Of a stretch of DNA of 28,387 nt, positions 22,203 to 28,387 are shown piece by piece. The first letter of the stretch is position 1. Every line of letters starts with the position of its first letter. Position numbers and translations under genes: made by a program. Under the pieces are notes generated by a model. That model saw nothing but the letters and a program-made list of their open reading frames with translations. It searched no databases and was not told where the DNA came from. The DNA is taken from assembly GCA_024653225.1 (NCBI GenBank), contig JANLGA010000015.1, positions 2,550 to 30,936 on the forward strand, read 5' to 3'. This stretch comes from Bacillota bacterium. Lineage in GTDB: Bacteria > Bacillota > Sulfobacillia > JABLXB01.

Positions 22203-22247
22203 ATACCCGAACAATATTCCCGCAATCCCGAGACATCGTTCGGCACC
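22203..22247 (+). promoter_or_regulatory. Inverted pair of PurBox-like operators upstream of purE
   Basis: CCGAACAAT (22207-22215) on the plus strand and CCGAACGAT on the minus strand (22235-22243) form an inverted pair. The known Firmicutes PurR PurBox core is CCGAACWWT within a 14-base site, arranged as two inverted sites about 16-17 bases apart. Taking 14-base sites (22203-22216 and 22234-22247) the spacer here is 17. The left site matches 12 of 13 consensus bases; the right has one mismatch in its core and a poor flank. They end 7 bases before the -35. Confidence 0.68.
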
Positions 22248-22253
22248 AGCGCG

Positions 22254-22283
22254 TTGACAGGCGCGTTTTTCGGGTGCTACGAT
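22254..22283 (+). promoter_or_regulatory. Sigma-A promoter of the purEBCSQLF operon
   Basis: TTGACA (22254-22259) and TACGAT (22278-22283) are 18 bases apart. Transcription would start near 22290. The promoter lies just downstream of the paired PurBoxes and just upstream of a third box, a sensible arrangement for PurR repression. Confidence 0.72.
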
Positions 22284-22298
22284 CTCATTGAAGGTCCC

Positions 22299-22311
22299 AG
22301 ATCCGAACATT
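22299..22311 (+). promoter_or_regulatory. Third PurBox-like site in the purE leader
   Basis: AGATCCGAACATT matches the PurBox consensus AWWWCCGAACWWT at 12 of 13 positions. It lies about 10-20 bases inside the predicted transcript. A 7-bp stem (CCGTCGG 22313-22319 with CCGACGG 22328-22334) follows directly, without a T-run. Confidence 0.55.
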
Positions 22312-22355
22312 TCCGTCGGGCTCCGCGCCGACGGCCATTGCGGGAGAGTGTGGGA

Positions 22356-22907
22356 TTGGACGCTTCGCGAGACAAGCCGCTCGTGACCTTGGTCGTCGGG
22401 AGTGACTCCGACCTCCCCGTGATAGGAGAAGCGGCCAGGACGCTCGAGGCGTTCGGCATAGGCTTCGAGCTGTTCATAGCTTCGGCGCACCGTTCCCCAG
22501 AACGCGTGAGGGAGATCGTTAGGTCCGCGGAGGCCAAGGGCACCGCGGTAATAATAGCGGCGGCGGGATTGAGCGCACACCTGCCCGGGGCGATATCGTC
22601 CCTCACCACGCTGCCCGTCATAGGGGTGCCCGTCAAGAGCGGCCCGCTCAACGGGGTGGACGCTCTCTATTCGATCGTGCAGATGCCGCCGGGGGTCCCG
22701 GTGGCGACCGTCGGCATTGACGCGGCCGTGAACGCCGCGATCCTCGCGGTGGAGATCCTGGCCGCCGGTGGGGGAAGCGGGGTGGACGCCGGGGTCCTCC
22801 GCGCCAGGCTGGCTGAACACCGCCGGCAAATGGCCGAGTCGGTCGCCAAGAAGGACGCGGAGCTGCATTCGGCGGGACGAACGGCCCCGGAGCGCGCGGG
22901 ACGGTGA
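22356..22907 (+). CDS. purE: 5-(carboxyamino)imidazole ribonucleotide mutase / AIR carboxylase PurE
   Basis: A 183-residue PurE. Core motifs are LVVGSDSDLPVIGEAARTLEAFGI, IASAHRSPERV, AAAGLSAHLPGAISSLTTLPVIGVPVKS, and ALYSIVQMPPGVPVATVGID. These resemble class I enzymes, which act on N5-CAIR made by PurK. No purK gene follows; purB is next. The start is uncertain: TTG 22356 has GGGAG nine bases upstream, while GTG 22350 lies only three bases from it. The C-terminus carries an Ala/Arg-rich tail beyond the core. It is the first gene of the PurBox-controlled operon. Confidence 0.93.
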   Translation: MDASRDKPLVTLVVGSDSDLPVIGEAARTLEAFGIGFELFIASAHRSPERVREIVRSAEAKGTAVIIAAAGLSAHLPGAISSLTTLPVIGVPVKSGPLNGVDALYSIVQMPPGVPVATVGIDAAVNAAILAVEILAAGGGSGVDAGVLRARLAEHRRQMAESVAKKDAELHSAGRTAPERAGR

Positions 22908-22934
22908 ATTTCGTTTCACCGGAGGTCGTCCTCA

Positions 22935-24233
22935 GTGATACCGAGATACTGCAGGCCCGAGATGGCCGCGATTTGGTCGGAGGAAACGAAGTACCGCACG
23001 TGGCTCGAGGTCGAGATACTCGCGTGCGAGGCGTGGGCGAACCTCGGCGTCGTGCCCCACGAAGCCGTTGCGGAACTGCGGTCGAAGGCCCGGATTGACC
23101 CCCGGAGGATCGCGGAGATCGAATCCGCGGTGAGGCACGACGTCATCGCATTCGTCACGCAGGTGTCGGAGTCGGTCGGCGACGCCGGGCGGTGGCTTCA
23201 CTACGGCCTGACCTCTTACGACGTCGTGGATACGGGCCTCTCCTACCTCATGGTCCGCGCGGCGAACCTCATCGCCGACGACATCAGGTCCCTGCGCGAA
23301 GTGGTGGCGGCGCAGGCCCGCCGGCACAAGTACATCCCCATGGTTGGTCGTACGCACGGGGTACATGCCGAACCCATCACGTTCGGGGTGAAACTCGCCC
23401 TATGGTACGCGGAGCTCGGGAGATGCTTGGACAGGATCGCCCGGGCCGCCGCCGTAATCTCGGTCGGAAAGCTTTCGGGCGCCGTGGGGACTTTCTCGCA
23501 CGTGGACCCGCGCGTCGAGCGGTACGTCTGCGACAAGCTGGGCCTTGATCCGGCCCCGGTTTCCACGCAGATCCTGCAGCGCGACAGGCACGCGGAGTAT
23601 GTGGCCCAACTCGCGCTCATCGCTTCATCTATCGAGAAGTTCGCGACGGAGATCCGGCACTTGCAGCGTACCGAGGTGCTGGAGGTCGAAGAGCCTTTTC
23701 GCGAGGGCCAGAAAGGATCCTCGGCGATGCCGCACAAGCGGAACCCCGTGGGCTGCGAGCAGATCTGCGGGCTGGCGCGGCTGGTGCGTGGGTACGCGAT
23801 CTCGGCCATGGAGAGCGTCAACCTCTGGCACGAGCGCGACATATCCAACTCCTCGGTTGAACGCGTGGTCCTACCCGACTCGACCGCGCTCCTCGACTAC
23901 ATGATCGCGCGTTTCACCGAGATCGTGCGCGACATGCGGGTTCACACGGAAAGGATGGAATCGAACATCCGCCTGACGGGCGGCCTGATCTTCTCCCAGG
24001 AGCTCATGCTCGCGCTCGTGAACAAGGGATTGAGCAGGGAAGAAGCGTACGGAATGGTCCAGTCGCTCGCGGCCTCGGCGTGGGAGGGGCGCGGGGACTT
24101 CAGATCCCTGGTGCTCGGGGACGGGAGGATCGGCGCCCTGCTCACGGGCGCGGAGTTGGAACGGATTTTCGACTGGAGGACCCACCTCCGGCGCGTGGAC
24201 GAGATATTCGCCCGCGCAGGGCTGGACTCCTGA
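22935..24233 (+). CDS. purB: Adenylosuccinate lyase
   Basis: A 432-residue fumarase/aspartase superfamily lyase, acting on SAICAR in IMP synthesis and on adenylosuccinate in AMP synthesis. Features are MIPRYCRPEMAAIWSEETKY at the N-terminus, LHYGLTSYDVVDT, the catalytic region MVGRTHGVHAEPITFG, and the superfamily signature GSSAMPHKRNP with the flexible serine loop. The start is GTG 22935, eight bases after GGAGGT. Length and N-terminus match bacterial PurB. It lies 27 bases after purE, in the place where purK stands in Bacillus-type operons. Confidence 0.96.
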   Translation: MIPRYCRPEMAAIWSEETKYRTWLEVEILACEAWANLGVVPHEAVAELRSKARIDPRRIAEIESAVRHDVIAFVTQVSESVGDAGRWLHYGLTSYDVVDTGLSYLMVRAANLIADDIRSLREVVAAQARRHKYIPMVGRTHGVHAEPITFGVKLALWYAELGRCLDRIARAAAVISVGKLSGAVGTFSHVDPRVERYVCDKLGLDPAPVSTQILQRDRHAEYVAQLALIASSIEKFATEIRHLQRTEVLEVEEPFREGQKGSSAMPHKRNPVGCEQICGLARLVRGYAISAMESVNLWHERDISNSSVERVVLPDSTALLDYMIARFTEIVRDMRVHTERMESNIRLTGGLIFSQELMLALVNKGLSREEAYGMVQSLAASAWEGRGDFRSLVLGDGRIGALLTGAELERIFDWRTHLRRVDEIFARAGLDS

Positions 24234-24259
24234 AAACTCGTGCGGGGACGGTGGTTGGA

Positions 24260-24973
24260 GTGGACGGCGTCGTCAAGAGGGACAAGCTCTACGAGGGCAA
24301 GGCGAAGATAGTCTATAGTACGGACGATCCGGACCTGCTGATCATCCACTTCAAGGACGCCGCCACCGCGTTCAACGGCAAGAAGAAGGGGTCGATACCG
24401 GGGAAGGGAGCCATGAACGCCGAGATTTCGGCCATATTCTTCGGGGTACTGCAGCGTTCGGGGATACCCACGCACTTCGAGGCTCTACTTGGGGCCGACG
24501 AGATGCTGGCGAAGCGGGTGGGGATAGTGCCGGTTGAAGTCGTCGTGAGAAACGTGGTGGCGGGCAGCCTGGCGAAGCGGCTGGGCCTGCCGGAGGGCAC
24601 CGCCCTCGGTCGCCCCGTGCTCGAGTTCTACTACAAGAACGATGAACTCGGGGACCCGATGATAAACGAATACCACATCTACGCCGTCGGCCTGGCGACG
24701 GAACGGGAGATGTCCGAAATCACCCGTCTCGCCATGAAGTGCGACGAGGTACTGCGGGAGTTCCTGGAGCCGAGGGACATCGAGCTGGTGGACTTCAAGC
24801 TCGAGTTCGGGCGGTACGGCGATTCCATTATCCTGGCGGACGAAGTGACGCCCGACACGTGTCGGTTCTGGGACAGGAACACGCGGGAGAAAATGGACAA
24901 GGACCGATTCAGGAGGGACCTCGGCGGGGTGGAGGAGGCCTACCGGGAGGTCCTGAGGAGGGTCAGGTCATGA
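24260..24973 (+). CDS. purC: Phosphoribosylaminoimidazole-succinocarboxamide (SAICAR) synthase
   Basis: A 237-residue PurC that joins CAIR and aspartate with ATP. Features are DKLYEGKAKIVYSTDDPDLL, FKDAATAFNGKKKGSIPGKGAMN, VEVVVRNVVAGSLAKRLGLPEG, the DPMINEYH segment, and DFKLEFGRYGDSIILADEVTPDTCRFWD. I choose GTG 24260, giving MDGVVKRDKLYEGK, with GGGGACGG eight bases upstream. The frame is open further upstream but overlaps purB without a ribosome site. The stop overlaps the purS start in an ATGA arrangement, so the two are translationally coupled. Confidence 0.95.
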   Translation: MDGVVKRDKLYEGKAKIVYSTDDPDLLIIHFKDAATAFNGKKKGSIPGKGAMNAEISAIFFGVLQRSGIPTHFEALLGADEMLAKRVGIVPVEVVVRNVVAGSLAKRLGLPEGTALGRPVLEFYYKNDELGDPMINEYHIYAVGLATEREMSEITRLAMKCDEVLREFLEPRDIELVDFKLEFGRYGDSIILADEVTPDTCRFWDRNTREKMDKDRFRRDLGGVEEAYREVLRRVRS

Positions 24974-25248
24974 ATTTAAGGGCGACCGTGACCGTAACCT
25001 TGAAACGGTCCGTGCTGGATCCCCAGGGGGCGGCGGTGAGATCCGGCCTCCTGTCAATGGGATACGACAAGGTGCGGGATGTGCGCGTCGGGAAACACCT
25101 CGTCCTGGAACTGGATGGTTGCGCTTCCCCCGAGGAAGGGTCGCGGATGGTGGACGAGATGTGCAGGAGGCTCCTGGCGAACCCGGTCATAGAGGAATAC
25201 CGTTTCGAGATAGCGGAGGCGCCGAGTCGCGGGGGGCACGAGTGTTGA
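24970..25248 (+). CDS. purS: FGAM synthase subunit PurS
   Basis: A 92-residue small subunit of the three-part FGAM synthase used by Firmicutes and archaea. The pattern is typical: LRATVTVTLKRSVLDPQGAAVRSGLLSMGYDKVRDVRVGKHLVLEL, then a helix and ANPVIEEYRFEI near the C-terminus. It bridges PurL and PurQ and helps ammonia channelling. The ATG overlaps the purC stop by four bases, and its own stop overlaps the purQ start. The gene lies directly before purQ and purL, as expected. Confidence 0.95.
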   Translation: MNLRATVTVTLKRSVLDPQGAAVRSGLLSMGYDKVRDVRVGKHLVLELDGCASPEEGSRMVDEMCRRLLANPVIEEYRFEIAEAPSRGGHEC

Positions 25249-25940
25249 AGTTCGGAATAGTAGTGTTCCCGGGGTCGAATTGCGACGCCGACGCGTACTA
25301 CGCGGTGAGGGACGGGCTCGGGGTGCCCGTGGAGTACATCTGGCACGGGACCCGCGATGTCGGCGGTTTCGACTGCATTGTACTGCCGGGCGGGTTCGCC
25401 TATGGCGACTATCTCAGGGCGGGGGCCATAGCGAGGTTCTCGCCCGTCATGGACGCGGTGTTGGAGTTCGCCGAAAGGGGCGGTCTGGTCCTGGGCATCT
25501 GCAACGGATTCCAGGTGCTCCTCGAGTGCGGCCTCCTCCCCGGCGCCATGCTCAGGAATGACAGCCTGCAGTTCCGGTGCGGATACGTCAACCTGAAGGT
25601 GGAAAACGCGGCGACGCCGTTCACCAACGCGCTCGAACGGGGCCGAGTGATTCGCCTGCCCATAGCCCACGGCGAGGGTAACTACTACGCCGACTCGCAA
25701 ACCCTCGGCAACCTGCAGGCCGCGGGACGCGTTCTGTTCAGGTACTGCGACGGGGAGGGCAATGTCACCGCCGAGGCGAACCCGAACGGTTCCCTGCTCA
25801 ACATAGCGGGGATCTGCAACAGCCGGGGCAACGTGGCGGGCATGATGCCCCACCCCGAACGCGCTTACCAACGTATCCTGGGGTCCGCGGACGGGCTCGA
25901 GATATTCAGGTCCGTGACCTCCTTCCTGGGGGGCCGATGA
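25245..25940 (+). CDS. purQ: FGAM synthase glutaminase subunit PurQ
   Basis: A 231-residue class I glutamine amidotransferase supplying ammonia to PurL. It begins KFGIVVFPGSNCDADAYYAV. The triad is Cys86 in LVLGICNGFQVL, with His203 and Glu205 in AGMMPHPERAYQRI. The region GGFAYGDYLRAGAIARFSP is also characteristic. I choose TTG 25245, eight bases after a GGGGGG ribosome site and overlapping the purS stop as TTGA; this gives the family N-terminus MKFG. A GTG one codon upstream is an alternative. purL starts one base after the stop. Confidence 0.95.
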   Translation: MKFGIVVFPGSNCDADAYYAVRDGLGVPVEYIWHGTRDVGGFDCIVLPGGFAYGDYLRAGAIARFSPVMDAVLEFAERGGLVLGICNGFQVLLECGLLPGAMLRNDSLQFRCGYVNLKVENAATPFTNALERGRVIRLPIAHGEGNYYADSQTLGNLQAAGRVLFRYCDGEGNVTAEANPNGSLLNIAGICNSRGNVAGMMPHPERAYQRILGSADGLEIFRSVTSFLGGR

Positions 25941-25941
25941 C

Positions 25942-28221
25942 ATGGCGGGAGAAGATCGCGCGGGACCGGAACGCGAGCCGACCTGCGAGCAGATAGTGGG
26001 GCGGAAGCTCTGGCGCGGCATGGGGCTCAAGGACTTCGAATTCGAAAGGATTCGCGGTCTGCTGGGGAGATCCCCAAACTGGACGGAGCTCGGGATGTTC
26101 GCGGTGCTGTGGTCGGAGCACTGCGCGTACAAGCATTCGCGCGCGGTGCTCAGGACCCTCCCCACCAGCGGGCCGGGCGTCCTGGTCGGGCCCGGGGAGA
26201 ACGCGGGCGTGGTGGACATAGGTGACGGGCTGGCCGTGGCCTTCAAGATGGAATCCCACAACCACCCGTCGGCGGTCGAGCCGTACCAGGGAGCCGCCAC
26301 AGGGGTCGGGGGAATTATCAGGGATATCCTGGCGATGGGCGCGAGGCCCATCGCGCTGGTTGACCCGCTGAGGTTCGGAGAGCTTTCGGACATGAAGGTG
26401 CGGCGACTCTTCGCCGGCGTCGTGGCCGGGATCGCGGGGTACGGGAACTGCGTCGGCATTCCCACCGTCGGGGGAGAGGTCGCGTTCGAGGATTGCTACG
26501 CCGATAACCCCCTGTGCAACGTGATGTGCGTGGGACTCATCGAGAGGGGCGCGATCAAGAGGGGCGTCGCCGCGGGAGTGGGGAACTCGGTGATGCTCGT
26601 CGGCCACCTCACCGGCAGGGACGGCATCCACGGCGCCACATTCGCCTCGGAGGAGCTCGGCGAGGACTCGGAATCCAAGCGGCCGAACGTACAGGTGGGA
26701 GACCCCTTCTACGAGAAGCTCCTCATCGAGGCGTGCCTGGAGATGATGTCCACCGGTCGCGTGGTGGGAATCCAGGACATGGGCGCGGCGGGGATAACCT
26801 CTTCGTGCGCGGAGACCGCCGCCCGGGCCGGAACCGGGATCGAGATAGACGTCGCCAAGGTGCCACTCAGGGAGCGGCGCATGTCCCCGTACGAGATAAT
26901 GCTGTCCGAGTCCCAGGAGCGGATGCTCGTGATCGTGGAAAGGGGCGGGGAGGACGGGGTGGCCGCGGTCTGCCGGAAATGGGGGCTCCCGTGCTCCGCG
27001 ATCGGGCGCGTCACCGGTGACGGCATGTTTCGCGTGCTCGACCGGGGCGCGGTGCGCGCCGAAGTGCCCGCCTCCGTGCTGGTGAACGAAGCCCCGGTCC
27101 TCGAGCCGGGCTGGGAGGAACCCGCTTATCTGGCCGGCGCCAGGTCGTTCGACCACCGGTCGGTGCCGGTTCCGGGCGACATGGAGAATGCGTTCAGGAC
27201 CGTGCTGGCGAGCCCCTCCATCGCGTCGAAAGCCTGGGTATACAGGCAATACGATCACATGGTGCAGACGAACACCGTGGTGCTGCCCGGGGCGGACGCC
27301 GCTGTAATCAGGATCAGAAATGAGGGAGGGCGTCCCGAGAAGGGCTTGGCCCTCAAGGCGGACGGCAACGGCAGGTACTGCTACCTCGACCCCGTGACGG
27401 GCGGGCGGATCGCCGTGGCGGAAGCCGCCAGGAACGTCGCCTGCGTGGGGGCGAGACCGCTGGCGATCACCGATTGCCTCAACTTTGGCAACCCGGAAAA
27501 GCCCGATGTGTTCTGGCAGTTCAGGGGCGTTATCGAGGGGATCCGCGAGGCGTGCGAGGCGTTGGGTACGCCGGTGACGGGCGGGAACGTGAGTTTCTAC
27601 AACGAATCCCGCAACCGCGCCATATACCCCACGCCCATCGTCGGGATGGTCGGATTGATGGACGACGCGTCGAAGGCGACCACCCCCGGGTTCAAGGCGG
27701 AGGGAGACCTCATCGTCCTGCTCGGGGAGACGATTGACGAGCTCGGAGGCACCGAATACCTGAAGAGGGTGCACGGGATGGTCGCCGGGAAGCCGCCCTC
27801 GATCGACCTCCGCAGGGAGAAGGCCCTCATCGAGGTACTGGTGGAGGCCTGTTCGTCGGGAATCCTGGGATCGGCGCACGACATTTCCGACGGGGGACTG
27901 GCGGTCGCGTTGGCCGAATGCTGCTTTTTCGGGCTTCCGGGCGCCCGCGGCGCCGACGTGACCATACCCTGGGTGGGGCGTGCCGACTCCCTGCTCTTTT
28001 CGGAAACCCAATCGCGCGCGGTGGTCACGGTGCGGCCGGGGATGGAGCGCGAATTGGCCGACATTTGCCGGAGCAAGGGAGTGCCGTACACGGCGATCGG
28101 CCGCGTAGGCGGTCGTCGCCTGCGGATCGCGGCGACCGGCGTCGGGGTACTGATTGACGCGTATACGGCGGACGTCGAGAGACTGTGGCTGGAAGTGATA
28201 CCGTGCCTGATGAATGGGTGA
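25942..28221 (+). CDS. purL: FGAM synthase large subunit PurL (small-type)
   Basis: A 759-residue PurL of the short class that works with separate PurQ and PurS. Two ATP-grasp-like AIRS-type halves are visible. The first has WSEHCAYKHSRAVL (57-70), GPGENAGVVDIGDG and KMESHNHPSAVEPYQGAATGVGGI (102-125). The second half has ALKADGNGRYCYLDP, DCLNFGNPEKPD, GGNVSFYNES and SAHDISDGGLAVALAE. It makes formylglycinamidine ribonucleotide from FGAR, ATP and ammonia. The ATG follows the purQ stop by one base, with GGGGGGCCGA as ribosome site. The stop overlaps the purF coding start. Confidence 0.97.
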   Translation: MAGEDRAGPEREPTCEQIVGRKLWRGMGLKDFEFERIRGLLGRSPNWTELGMFAVLWSEHCAYKHSRAVLRTLPTSGPGVLVGPGENAGVVDIGDGLAVAFKMESHNHPSAVEPYQGAATGVGGIIRDILAMGARPIALVDPLRFGELSDMKVRRLFAGVVAGIAGYGNCVGIPTVGGEVAFEDCYADNPLCNVMCVGLIERGAIKRGVAAGVGNSVMLVGHLTGRDGIHGATFASEELGEDSESKRPNVQVGDPFYEKLLIEACLEMMSTGRVVGIQDMGAAGITSSCAETAARAGTGIEIDVAKVPLRERRMSPYEIMLSESQERMLVIVERGGEDGVAAVCRKWGLPCSAIGRVTGDGMFRVLDRGAVRAEVPASVLVNEAPVLEPGWEEPAYLAGARSFDHRSVPVPGDMENAFRTVLASPSIASKAWVYRQYDHMVQTNTVVLPGADAAVIRIRNEGGRPEKGLALKADGNGRYCYLDPVTGGRIAVAEAARNVACVGARPLAITDCLNFGNPEKPDVFWQFRGVIEGIREACEALGTPVTGGNVSFYNESRNRAIYPTPIVGMVGLMDDASKATTPGFKAEGDLIVLLGETIDELGGTEYLKRVHGMVAGKPPSIDLRREKALIEVLVEACSSGILGSAHDISDGGLAVALAECCFFGLPGARGADVTIPWVGRADSLLFSETQSRAVVTVRPGMERELADICRSKGVPYTAIGRVGGRRLRIAATGVGVLIDAYTADVERLWLEVIPCLMNG

Positions 28222-28387
28222 CGCGGAGGCCGAGGGAGGAGTGCGGCGTGTTCGGCGTGTTCGGGCATCCGGACGCCGCCACGGTGACGTACTACGGGCT
28301 CCACGCGCTCCAACACCGCGGCCAGGAGAGCGCGGGGATAGTCACGAGCGACGGGTCGTCCCTGAAGATGCACAAGGGTATGGGGCT
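28203..28387 (+). CDS. purF: Amidophosphoribosyltransferase PurF (partial, N-terminus)
   Basis: The reading frame runs off the right edge after 61 codons. The visible part reads EECGVFGVFGHPDAATVTYYGLHALQHRGQESAGIVTSDG, the Ntn-hydrolase glutaminase domain of PurF, with Cys14 becoming the N-terminal nucleophile after loss of a short propeptide. GTG 28203 is favoured by GGAAG seven bases upstream and gives a 13-residue propeptide. GTG 28218, overlapping the purL stop as GTGA, would give 8 residues. PurF makes phosphoribosylamine, the first committed step of the pathway, although it is the last gene of the operon seen here. Confidence 0.94.
   Translation, partial: MPDEWVTRRPREECGVFGVFGHPDAATVTYYGLHALQHRGQESAGIVTSDGSSLKMHKGMG

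Noticed and set aside
25906..28011. A 701-codon open frame on the minus strand opposite purL, and a 500-codon one at 24963-26465.
   Set aside because: These are antisense frames kept open by high GC. They lack ribosome sites and family motifs, while the plus strand encodes clear PurQ and PurL.
1..28387. Phage, insertion sequence, CRISPR, toxin-antitoxin or defence system.
   Set aside because: No transposase, integrase, repeat-spacer pattern, or defence-type gene was found; all genes are metabolic, envelope or chemotaxis functions.

Overview
The window is GC-rich bacterial chromosome, densely coding on both strands. It most resembles an anaerobic, motile, high-GC member of the Firmicutes (Bacillota). 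The evidence is a Bacillus/Clostridium-type purine operon order (purE-B-C-S-Q-L-F with separate PurS, PurQ and small-type PurL), PurBox-like operators in front of it, G-rich Shine-Dalgarno sequences, and frequent GTG and TTG starts. The species cannot be named from the sequence. No tRNA, rRNA, CRISPR array, insertion sequence or phage gene was seen; the content looks like ordinary chromosome rather than a mobile island.

Layout. (1) 1-1354, minus: cheW and the 5' part of cheA, behind a candidate sigma-28-type promoter. (2) 1517-2914, plus: a CCA-adding enzyme/poly(A) polymerase family protein with an HD domain. (3) 2906-4658, minus: a formate/nitrite-type channel downstream of a membrane-anchored ClpP-fold serine protease. 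(4) 4812-6275, plus: guaB with a clear sigma-A promoter and a hairpin terminator. (5) 6363-7706, minus: a class III (GABA-type) aminotransferase. (6) 8018-9661, plus: 3-hydroxyacyl-CoA dehydrogenase and enoyl-CoA hydratase. (7) 9713-10944, minus: a small DUF2935-like protein with its own promoter, and phoU. (8) 11099-11740, plus: a secreted peptidoglycan-binding/LysM protein. (9) 11810-17646, plus: a molybdenum cofactor locus made of a promoter, a Moco-type riboswitch, a small Cys-rich protein, moeA, a moeA-periplasmic-binding-domain fusion, moaA, moaC and moaB/mog. (10) 17596-19824, minus: a 742-residue exported/membrane protein of unknown function with a ComEA-like helix-hairpin-helix pair. 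(11) 19929-28387, plus: purine genes, first hpt-guaA, then purE-B-C-S-Q-L-F, with purF cut by the window edge.

How the genes work together. GuaB, GuaA and Hpt make GMP from IMP and salvage hypoxanthine/guanine. PurE to PurF belong to de novo IMP synthesis; purK is absent from its usual place after purE. The pur promoter carries an inverted pair of PurBox-like sites upstream and a third in the leader, so PurR-type repression is likely. The Moco genes cover GTP to cPMP (MoaA, MoaC), adenylylation of molybdopterin (MoaB/Mog) and metal insertion (MoeA). MPT synthase (moaD/moaE) and mobA are not in the window. The riboswitch suggests the whole Moco operon responds to finished cofactor.

The most interesting items are the Moco-type riboswitch with a rearrangeable downstream region, the small CQLGCF protein as first gene of the Moco operon, the MoeA fusion, the unknown HHH/membrane protein, the three PurBoxes, and the sigma-28-like promoter. 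All functional calls come from reading motifs by eye; no database search was run.
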